Shown in pieces: positions 6,985 through 12,453 of a DNA stretch of 12,453 bases; position 1 is the stretch's first letter, and every line of letters begins with the position of its first letter. The stretch is from Clostridia bacterium. Its GTDB lineage: Bacteria > Bacillota_E > SLMV01 > PUMD01. The notes beneath the pieces were generated by a model that was given only the letters and a program-made list of their open reading frames with translations, was not told the DNA's origin and ran no database searches. The position numbers and the translations under genes were made by a program. The DNA lies in NCBI GenBank assembly GCA_003563755.1, contig PWUB01000049.1:1-12453 (forward strand), in the 5' to 3' direction.

Positions 6985-8288
6985 GCCCTGGAGGTCCCAA
7001 ACGCGGAAACATCGTGCAGAAGACCAGGGCGTCGGCGGCTCACACCGTGAGGTGGTCCACCATCGCCATAATCGTGGGTGTCGCGGTGGGCTTCGCGGCG
7101 GTCATATTCACAAGCATCCTCAACTGGGGAATCGATCTGCTTGCATCGGCGAGTGAAACGGTGTGGGTGTACATCCTACCCGTGGTGGGTCTGGCCGTGA
7201 GCGGAGTCCTTACGTCGACTCTCGCCCCGGAGGCAGCAGGGCACGGCACCGACGCGGTGATCAAGGCCTACAACGAAAGGTGGGGCAGGATCCGTCTGCT
7301 CGTGATCCCCGTCAAACTGGTCGCCAGCGTCCTCACCATTGCCTTCGGCGGATCCGCCGGCAGAGAGGGACCGACCGTGCAGATGGGCGGCGGCATAGGT
7401 TACCTCATCGCCAGGCGACTCAATCTCCCCCTCCTGGACATACGGAGGGTGGTGGTGTGCGGGATGAGTGCTTCCTTCGGTTCGATCTTCACAGCCCCTA
7501 TCGCGGGAGGTGTTTTCGGGGCAGAGGTTCTTTACCTGGAGGACATGGAGTACGCCGATCTCTTCCTCAGCTTTATCTCGAGCATATCCGGTTACTATAC
7601 CTATGCGATCATACTGGGGCGAACCCGACTGTTCAAGTTTCCGGCCCCAATCGGTTACGAGTTCAACCCGACACGCGACATGCCGTTCTTCATCTTCACG
7701 GGCATCATCGTCGGCCTGGTCAGCCTCGTCTTCATCAGGACCCTGTACGGTTACGAGAACATGAACGAAACTCTCACCAGGATCCCCGCCTATGTAAAGA
7801 CCGCCGTGGGTGGCCTGCTGACCGGGCTCACGGCCCTGTTGGCAACCCCGTATGTACTGGGCACCGGCATATCACTGGTGGAGGATTTGACGCGTGACGA
7901 CATGTTCTCACCGCTCATGCTGCTCATCCTTCTGGCGGGCAAGATCGCCGCCACCTCGTTCACGATCGGCTCCGGGGCCAGCGGCGGCGTCGTGGCTCCG
8001 AGCCTCGCCGTCGGCGCCCTGGCCGGCGCGTTCGTAGCGCAGATCATGAATTACCCGTACCCGGTCGCCGTCATCGCTGCCTCTTCAGTTGGACTCCTGG
8101 GCAGTGCCGCGCATATCCCCATCACCACCACGCTTCTGGCAGCCGAGGTATTCGGCATGGAGATGGTTCTGCCAGCAACGATCGTGAGCTTTATCGGGTC
8201 GTGGACAGCGAGAGGAGATACTCTGTACAGGGAATCTTACGTGAACAAGATGCACCTCTCCAAGGCCTCGCACCATTTCGAGAAATAG
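6981..8288 (+). CDS. ClC-family chloride channel/transporter
   Basis: Membrane protein of 435 residues, equal to a ClC core without C-terminal CBS domains. Signature motifs in order: GHGTDAVI (87-94) at the position of the selectivity motif GSGIP, GREGP (127-131) with the gating glutamate E129, IAGGVFGAEVLYLED (174-188), and GSGASGGVVAP (330-340) for the GxFxP-type motif. By eye alignment with E. coli ClC, the internal proton glutamate (E203) falls on V183, while E202 matches E182, so coupled H+ exchange is doubtful. The GTG start overlaps the RCK stop as GTGA with no strong ribosome binding site, which implies translational coupling. Residues 1-23 are basic and cytosolic. The tail ends in HLSKASHHFEK. 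The pairing suggests that the upstream RCK protein regulates this transporter in trans. Confidence 0.93.
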   Translation: MSPGGPKRGNIVQKTRASAAHTVRWSTIAIIVGVAVGFAAVIFTSILNWGIDLLASASETVWVYILPVVGLAVSGVLTSTLAPEAAGHGTDAVIKAYNERWGRIRLLVIPVKLVASVLTIAFGGSAGREGPTVQMGGGIGYLIARRLNLPLLDIRRVVVCGMSASFGSIFTAPIAGGVFGAEVLYLEDMEYADLFLSFISSISGYYTYAIILGRTRLFKFPAPIGYEFNPTRDMPFFIFTGIIVGLVSLVFIRTLYGYENMNETLTRIPAYVKTAVGGLLTGLTALLATPYVLGTGISLVEDLTRDDMFSPLMLLILLAGKIAATSFTIGSGASGGVVAPSLAVGALAGAFVAQIMNYPYPVAVIAASSVGLLGSAAHIPITTTLLAAEVFGMEMVLPATIVSFIGSWTARGDTLYRESYVNKMHLSKASHHFEK

Positions 8289-8340
8289 ACCAGCAGCCAG
8301 GGGCGCCTACATATCATCTGTTTTTCACGGGAAAAGGAAG

Positions 8341-8416
8341 TGGTGCGCCTAGCAGGACTCGAACCTGCGCTCCCGGCTCCGGAGGCCGGTGCTCTATCCA
8401 GCTGAGCTATAGGCGC
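8341..8416 (-). tRNA. tRNA-Arg (anticodon CCG)
   Basis: A complete cloverleaf on the minus strand. The acceptor stem GCGCCTA/TAGGCGC pairs at all seven positions, the D-stem is GCTC/GAGC, the anticodon stem CCGGC/GCCGG holds the loop CTCCGGA with anticodon CCG, the variable loop is 4 nt, and the T-arm is GCAGG-TTCGAGT-CCTGC. The discriminator is A and CCA is encoded (8341-8343). It reads CGG codons. It lies between two plus-strand transporter genes. Confidence 0.97.
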
Positions 8417-8431
8417 ACCTTGGATGGGTTC

Positions 8432-8460
8432 ATTATATCTCACAGCGGCCTGGCTCGCAA
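8432..8460 (-). promoter_or_regulatory. Sigma-70-type promoter of tRNA-Arg
   Basis: On the minus strand TTGCGA (-35, 4 of 6) is followed by a 17-bp spacer and a perfect TATAAT (-10). The -10 ends 15 nt before the 5' end of the mature tRNA, which is a normal leader for a singly transcribed tRNA. Confidence 0.75.
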
Positions 8461-8653
8461 TGTGTGGCAGCGCCGTGACAGATCTGCTTGTCACTCGGCA
8501 TGCCTTCCACCCCCTTCTCGATTACGAAAATGCCTAACTCTATCTGCGCCCCCCTTCGCCTCACGTCAACCACACCACACCCGCGATTCTGTGGATCTGC
8601 GCAGAGCGTCCACGGGACCGCTACACCGTACAGCTCAGCGTCCCCTGGGGCAC

Positions 8654-8682
8654 TTTACACACCCGTGCCAGATCAGTACAAT
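8654..8682 (+). promoter_or_regulatory. Sigma-70-type promoter of the APC-Usp gene
   Basis: TTTACA (5 of 6) and TACAAT (5 of 6) are separated by exactly 17 bp. Transcription would start near 8689, giving a leader of about 70 nt before the ATG at 8762. It is among the best housekeeping-type promoters in the window. Confidence 0.7.
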
Positions 8683-8761
8683 CAACGTGGTCTGCACTAC
8701 CTACGGAGCAGCAGGGGCGTTCTCGGCAGAACCGGTACGAACCCGGAAGGAGAGCAGTTCA

Positions 8762-10987
8762 ATGCCTGCACCGAAGACAGAGAAGCGCCTCGGTCGAAAT
8801 CTCGGTTTCTTCCCAGTGTTCGCCATCGGCACCGGGACCATGATAGGAGCCGGGATCTTCGTTCTCCCGGGCATAGCTACTGCCAATGCGGGGCCAGCTG
8901 CAGCTATTTCGTTTCTTGTCGGTGGGATTATCTCCATGGCCACCGCCATCAGTATGGCGGAGCTGGCCACGGGCATGCCGAAGGCAGGCGGATCCTACTA
9001 CTTCATCAGTCGCTCAATGGGACCCTATTTCGGGACCATCGTCGGTGTCGGTGCCTGGCTCGCGCTGGTCTTCAAAGGATCGTTCGCACTGGTCGGGCTT
9101 GCTGAGTACTTCAAAGCACTCCTACCCATTCCTGTCCTGATCACAGCTGTTGCGGCCGGTCTCGCGCTGCTCTGGCTCAATTACCGAGGTGCTGAGTCCG
9201 TTGGCAAACTCCAAAATGTCATCGTCATTGGCCTGTTCCTTATACTGACCGCCTATATGGTTAGGGGATCTTTCATGGCCGAACCGCAGTACCTTGAACC
9301 GTTCGTGCCTTTCGGTGCCAGGTCCATCTTCGCGACCACCGGAATTATCTTCGTCTCCTATCTGGGAATCACCCAGCTGGCAGCTCTATCTGAAGAGGTG
9401 AAGGACCCCGCCAGAAACCTGCCCCGTGCTTTCATAGCATCGGTGGGCGCGGTCACCCTGCTGTACATCGGAGTGATGCTGGTCACCAATGCGATCCTGC
9501 CATTGGAGCAACTGATGGTCATGACGACACCGTTGGTGGAGGTGGGCACCTTGCTGGCGGGAATCCCGGGTCAACTCGCCATACTCATAGCGGGTTTCTT
9601 CGCCACGGTATCCACAGCCAATGCCGCCATCATGTCGTCATCCCGGTTTCCCTTCGCCATGAGCCGGGACAACCTCATCCCCCGATGGTTCGTCAACATC
9701 CATGAAAGGTTCTCCACCCCGTACCGCTCAGTGCTCGTGACGGGAGGGGTAATGCTGATCCTGGTGCTTCTGTTTGATGTGGAGGCACTGGCCCGGCTGG
9801 GAAGCACGTTCAACGTGATGATCTTCGTTCTCGTTAACCTGTCAGTGATAATCCTGCGCAGTACTTCAAACGACTGGTACCGTCCGGCTTTCCGTGACCC
9901 TCTCTATCCGGTCACTCAGTTCTTCGGCATCGTGGCCTCACTGATGCTTCTGCCTTCAGTAGGAAGCGCTTCCCTGATGTTCGCCGTGGCCGTTATCGTT
10001 CTCAGCACCGTGTGGTATGTAACCTTCGGAGCCAGAGAAGCCAAACCGGACTACGATATCTTCGACATCCTGGAAAAGGACGTGCCGAGCACATCAATGG
10101 ATGGCAGTACGCGGGTCCTGGTCCCCGTTGCAGATCCTGACTATGAACAGGATTTGCTTCATCTCGCAGCCTGTCTCGGGGATGAAGTGGTGGCAATGAA
10201 CGTGATCGAGGTTCCCCGGCAGACCTCCCTGCAGGCGGCTCGTGAGAGCTATGAGGCGAGCGAAGTGGATCAGCTCGGTCGACTAGAAGAAGGATACCGT
10301 GCCAGTCGGGCGGCACACAGGGACACCAAGTATAGACTCCTCGTGGTTTTCGATCACTCGACGCCTGCCGCCATCATGGAACAGGCCGAGCGTGAAGAGG
10401 TCGATCTCATAGTCGCAGGGTGGCAGAGGGTTAAACGCCTGCAGACATTCGCCGGCAGTGTCGCCAACGACCTTCTCGCCAAAGCATCACGAAGCGTGGC
10501 GATCATGAAGGGGCACTTCCCCGAAGACCTCAGCCGCATCACTGTTCCCTACGGCGGAGGTAGCAACGCTCGCTATGCGCTGCACATGGCGAAAAGGCTG
10601 AGCATGTCAACGGGGGCAGAGATCGAGGTTCTGCGTGTCATACACCCCGATCTTCCGAGGGAAGACAAGGATGAGATCGCAGCGGAGACAGAGGATCTCG
10701 TGGCCTCGACCACCGATTGCCGGATCTACTGCACACTCAAGGAACGCTATTCCGTTGTTGATACCGTTCTCGCGACCGAGGGTGAGACTGACCTGATTCT
10801 GCTCGGTGATTCGAATGAGCGTTTGAAGAGGGCATATCTCGGGCGTATTCCCATGCAGATTGCCAGGCATTCGCAGCAGTCGGTTATCATCGTTCGGCGC
10901 TTCCGCCCGCTATCGGTGGGGGGGCTTCGCGCCTTTCTCCGGTCTAGCACTCCAACCCGCAGCAATATGCTCACGGTCAGCGAGTAA
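8762..10987 (+). CDS. APC amino-acid permease fused to two UspA domains
   Basis: Protein of 741 residues. Residues 1 to about 422 are an APC-superfamily permease with about twelve hydrophobic segments; the N-terminal signature GTMIGAGIFVLPG (24-36) forms the unwound substrate-binding helix in the family, and EEVKDPARNLPRA (211-223) is the usual cytosolic loop. After a linker, a first UspA domain spans about 449-583 and ends in AGSVANDLLAKASRSVAI, preserving the GS of the nucleotide loop. A second spans about 588-712 and has LGRIPMQIARHS, with Arg where Ser/Thr is expected. Usp tails are thought to sense nucleotides or stress and tune the transporter. The substrate is probably an amino acid or similar organic solute. 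The ATG at 8762 is chosen because AAGGAG lies 9 nt upstream and the APC fold starts there. Confidence 0.93.
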   Translation: MPAPKTEKRLGRNLGFFPVFAIGTGTMIGAGIFVLPGIATANAGPAAAISFLVGGIISMATAISMAELATGMPKAGGSYYFISRSMGPYFGTIVGVGAWLALVFKGSFALVGLAEYFKALLPIPVLITAVAAGLALLWLNYRGAESVGKLQNVIVIGLFLILTAYMVRGSFMAEPQYLEPFVPFGARSIFATTGIIFVSYLGITQLAALSEEVKDPARNLPRAFIASVGAVTLLYIGVMLVTNAILPLEQLMVMTTPLVEVGTLLAGIPGQLAILIAGFFATVSTANAAIMSSSRFPFAMSRDNLIPRWFVNIHERFSTPYRSVLVTGGVMLILVLLFDVEALARLGSTFNVMIFVLVNLSVIILRSTSNDWYRPAFRDPLYPVTQFFGIVASLMLLPSVGSASLMFAVAVIVLSTVWYVTFGAREAKPDYDIFDILEKDVPSTSMDGSTRVLVPVADPDYEQDLLHLAACLGDEVVAMNVIEVPRQTSLQAARESYEASEVDQLGRLEEGYRASRAAHRDTKYRLLVVFDHSTPAAIMEQAEREEVDLIVAGWQRVKRLQTFAGSVANDLLAKASRSVAIMKGHFPEDLSRITVPYGGGSNARYALHMAKRLSMSTGAEIEVLRVIHPDLPREDKDEIAAETEDLVASTTDCRIYCTLKERYSVVDTVLATEGETDLILLGDSNERLKRAYLGRIPMQIARHSQQSVIIVRRFRPLSVGGLRAFLRSSTPTRSNMLTVSE

Positions 10988-11333
10988 GCTGCCTCCGCAT
11001 CGGGCAAGAGGCCCCCATCCCCGACGGGGTTGTTTCCGCCAGGGCTGCCTCCTGCCACGAACTCGAGGAGGACAAGAACAGCTAACTCCACCAATCTCCG
11101 ACGTATTCTGAGATTGAAGAGTACGATCTGATGACCCGGGAGTGCACGGGACATCGACGTAACGGACCAAAAGGCCCGGTGGTCACGGTGTGTCCAATGC
11201 AATGAGGTCCGATGTCGAGTCATCGATGGTGCGCCCGCGTGTATTCACGTCCTGCGGTCCCAACTCGCGGGTACCGGCTGACCGGCAGGCACACCCGAGG
11301 CATTGCACAGGATGGGAGGAGCATCATGCAGTG
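10988..11333. other. Convergent intergenic region, no recognisable gene
   Basis: The gap lies between the stop codons of the permease and GDT1-like genes. I find only short imperfect dyads: CCCC-GAC-GGGG followed by TTGTTT at 11019-11035, CGATG/CATCG at 11210-11225, and CGTG/CACG at 11238-11249. Short open frames are present on both strands but lack ribosome binding sites and protein-like composition. The length is long for a convergent gap in this compact segment. Confidence 0.5.
11019..11035 (+). terminator. Possible weak terminator after the APC-Usp gene
   Basis: A short GC stem (CCCC with GGGG, 3-nt loop) is followed directly by TTGTTT, starting about 30 nt after the stop codon. The stem is only 4 bp and the T-run is interrupted, so this is a weak call. 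Confidence 0.3.
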
Positions 11334-11603
11334 TCAGCGGCCTAGAAGCACCAGGGTCCCCAGCACGATGAACAACCCGCCGGCCCCGTAGCGTATGTAC
11401 TCCTGGGGCACCACCCTCATAACCGCCGTTCCCAAAAGGACGGCGAGGCCCACGTTGAGGAGCATTGCCAGGGCAGCCCCAAAGTACACCGCCAGCGGAG
11501 ATTCGGTGCCCGCAGCGAGCATCATCGTTGCCAGCTGCGTCTTGTCACCCAGCTCCGCGAGAAACACCAACCCGAAGGCGGTCCCCAACATCCGCCAGTC
11601 CAT
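11334..11603 (-). CDS. Half-size GDT1/UPF0016 membrane protein (Mn2+ exporter type)
   Basis: Small membrane protein of 89 residues (92 if a GTG at 11612 is used) with three hydrophobic segments. It contains one copy of the UPF0016/TMEM165 signature, ELGDKTQLA, near its N-terminus in the first membrane helix. Full-length family members have about 190 residues and two such motifs; this one is a single repeat and must pair with a second copy of itself or another half-protein to make a complete transport path. Characterised relatives export Mn2+ (and move Ca2+ in some organisms). The ATG at 11603 has GAGG 8 nt upstream, while the GTG at 11612 overlaps the Fur stop as GTGA but has no ribosome binding site. 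Either way translation is coupled to the repressor gene. Confidence 0.88.
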   Translation of the reverse strand: MDWRMLGTAFGLVFLAELGDKTQLATMMLAAGTESPLAVYFGAALAMLLNVGLAVLLGTAVMRVVPQEYIRYGAGGLFIVLGTLVLLGR

Positions 11604-11608
11604 GGTCT

Positions 11609-12082
11609 TCACCTCATATTGTGGTTTTCACTGCCGCTATCCCGTTCATCACACGCGTAACACACGCCGAACAGCTTCAGCTCGTGGTCAACGACACTGA
11701 ACCCCGTTCGCTCCATCACCGCGTCCTCCACCGCTCCGAGGAGGTCCTCATCGACCTCCTCTATCTTTCCGCACTGGATGCACAGTAGGTGATGATGCTG
11801 ATGAGGTTCGCTGGCTAGTTCATAGCGGGTTCGACCGTCCCCGAAGCTGACGGCCTGCGCCACGTTCAGTCTCTCCAGAAGGTCCAGGGTTCGATACACG
11901 GTGGCCAGCCCGACATCAGGGTCCTCTCCGCGAACAAGCTGGTGCAGTTCATCCGCCGAGGGATGACTGTCCTGATGCTTGACCAGCAGCTTGATGATCA
12001 GCCTTCTCTGCTGGGTGAGCTTGATATCTTCCTCTCGCATTTTCTCGTATACGCGGGCGGCAGCCTCCTCTTCCGGGCTCAC
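11609..12082 (-). CDS. Fur-family metal-dependent repressor
   Basis: Protein of 157 residues. An N-terminal winged helix covers about 15-90 with recognition helix LATVYRTLDLLERL (59-72). A C-terminal dimerisation/metal domain has two structural zinc knuckles, CIQC (101-104) and CYAC (141-144), and a His cluster HQHHH (94-98). By eye alignment with B. subtilis PerR, the regulatory ligands correspond to H40, E88, H96, H98 and E109. PerR has Asp at the last-but-three and last positions, so Glu here argues for a Fur/Mur-like metal sensor rather than a peroxide sensor. The GTG start at 12082 follows GAGG by 7 nt. It is the first gene of a coupled pair with the GDT1-like gene, which suggests manganese or iron homeostasis; the specific metal is inferred from that context. 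Confidence 0.92.
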   Translation of the reverse strand: MSPEEEAAARVYEKMREEDIKLTQQRRLIIKLLVKHQDSHPSADELHQLVRGEDPDVGLATVYRTLDLLERLNVAQAVSFGDGRTRYELASEPHQHHHLLCIQCGKIEEVDEDLLGAVEDAVMERTGFSVVDHELKLFGVCYACDERDSGSENHNMR

Positions 12083-12131
12083 CGAATCACCTCACTCCAG
12101 GACTTTCCGGCTCTGCTAACTAGTCATGTTC

Positions 12132-12160
12132 AGTCTATCCGGTTGTGTGAACCTTAACAA
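12132..12160 (-). promoter_or_regulatory. Candidate promoter of the fur-like/GDT1-like pair
   Basis: The minus strand has TTGTTA (4 of 6), a 17-bp spacer and TAGACT (4 of 6), about 50 bp upstream of the GTG start. Spacing is ideal but both hexamers are imperfect. The argF-type gene ends about 95 bp upstream, so read-through from it is also possible. I see no convincing Fur box. Confidence 0.4.
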
Positions 12161-12253
12161 GCATGTAAATCCTTCCTGAGCACATCCTCGAGGGTAAGAG
12201 GTCTATCTCCTACGAATCCCAGCACGCGACGAACCACATCTCGGAAACACCCC

Positions 12254-12453
12254 TCACATCAACAACGCCATTATCGCCTTCTGAACATGAAGACGATTCT
12301 CCGCCTGGTCAAGTACCACCGACTGGGGGCCATCCAATACCTCGTCCGTCACTTCCTCACCACGATGGGCCGGCAAACAGTGCATGAAGATCGCTCCCTC
12401 GTCGACGTGAGACCACAACTCCGCGTTCACCTGGTACGGAGACATCACACCGA
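12254..12453 (-). CDS. argF: Ornithine carbamoyltransferase, C-terminal part (truncated at window edge)
   Basis: The last 65 or so codons of a gene that begins beyond the right edge. It contains the strongly conserved C-terminal signature of ornithine carbamoyltransferase: PYQVNAELW, then [17 protein letters not shown] with the ornithine-binding HCLP cysteine loop and the following arginine, then [21 protein letters not shown], in which the carbamoyltransferase C-terminal helix lies. The enzyme makes citrulline from ornithine and carbamoyl phosphate in arginine synthesis (or the reverse in catabolism). The stop is at 12254-12256. Its C-terminal end is of normal length. Start, promoter and neighbours are outside the window. 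Confidence 0.93.
   Translation of the reverse strand, partial: GVMSPYQVNAELWSHVDEGAIFMHCLPAHRGEEVTDEVLDGPQSVVLDQAENRLHVQKAIMALLM

Larger units (their letters stand above)
8417..8761. other. Divergent regulatory gap between tRNA-Arg and the permease gene
   Basis: This stretch of about 345 bp holds the tRNA promoter at its left and the permease promoter at its right. The frame of the permease stays open upstream through the gap, but its composition (many Arg, Ser, Pro, Cys, His, no hydrophobic pattern) does not look coding. I see no further gene, repeat or RNA structure between 8461 and 8650. Confidence 0.6.

Noticed and set aside
7163..7897. 244-codon plus-strand open frame
   Set aside because: An alternate frame inside the ClC gene, very rich in Arg, Gly, His and Pro, typical of a frame shadow.
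8322..8335. TTTTC-ACGG-GAAAA dyad between the ClC gene and the tRNA
   Set aside because: The stem is AT-only except one pair and has no T-run after it in either direction, so it is not a convincing terminator.
8305..8351. GCGCCTA repeated near the tRNA 3' end, as in an integration site
   Set aside because: The match between 8305-8311 and the tRNA acceptor stem is only 7 nt and no integrase or mobile genes are present.
8201..8761. Possible 187-residue N-terminal extension of the APC-Usp protein
   Set aside because: The extension would run across the antisense tRNA gene and the end of the ClC gene, has no protein-like composition, and the ATG at 8762 has a good ribosome binding site and promoter.
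11326..11394. 22-codon plus-strand frame with GGGAGG before an ATG
   Set aside because: It is antisense to the 3' end of the GDT1-like gene, very short and of low-complexity Pro/Arg composition; the ribosome binding site match is probably chance in GC-rich DNA.
12121..12175. Fur box upstream of the Fur-family gene
   Set aside because: I looked for a 7-1-7 type palindrome around the promoter and found only short imperfect inverted repeats.

Overview
The window is a GC-rich (roughly 60% by eye), densely coded chromosomal segment from a free-living bacterium. A high-GC Gram-positive-like lineage (deep-branching Actinomycetota or a high-GC Bacillota) fits the many GTG starts, strong purine-rich ribosome binding sites, a DUF4015 secreted protein, a tRNA gene with encoded CCA, and a short CIQC/CYAC Fur repressor. 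This is an inference from style and gene families with low taxonomic confidence. I see no phage, insertion sequence, CRISPR or clear transfer signature.

Left part (1-6073), minus strand except for the tail of an unrecognised plus-strand gene at 2-91. In transcription order: a YtcJ-type amidohydrolase, a ZIP-family metal transporter, a secreted or lipid-anchored DUF4015 glycoside-hydrolase-like protein, and an elongation-factor-G-like GTPase of the FusA2/EF-G-2 type. A good extended -10 promoter sits before the DUF4015 gene, so the last two genes may be transcribed separately from the first two.

Middle part (6074-10987), plus strand except for one tRNA. A divergent region of about 240 bp carries a strong 24-bp dyad in the amidohydrolase leader. 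It leads into a two-gene operon, TrkA-type RCK protein followed by a ClC chloride channel/transporter, joined by a GTGA overlap. A tRNA-Arg(CCG) gene on the minus strand follows with its own good promoter. Then comes a well-promoted gene for an APC amino-acid permease fused to two UspA domains. Both transporters are tied to putative nucleotide-binding domains (RCK in trans, Usp in cis).

Right part (10988-12453), minus strand. After a convergent gap of about 345 bp there is a coupled pair: a Fur-family repressor followed by a half-size GDT1/UPF0016 (Mn2+-export-type) membrane protein. The truncated end of ornithine carbamoyltransferase (argF) enters from the right edge.

The most noteworthy items are the split RCK/ClC pair with an odd overlapping ATG/GTG start, the leader dyad of the amidohydrolase, the Fur/half-GDT1 operon, and substitutions at key sites in the ClC, EF-G-like and Usp proteins. 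None proves a new system; they are testable leads.
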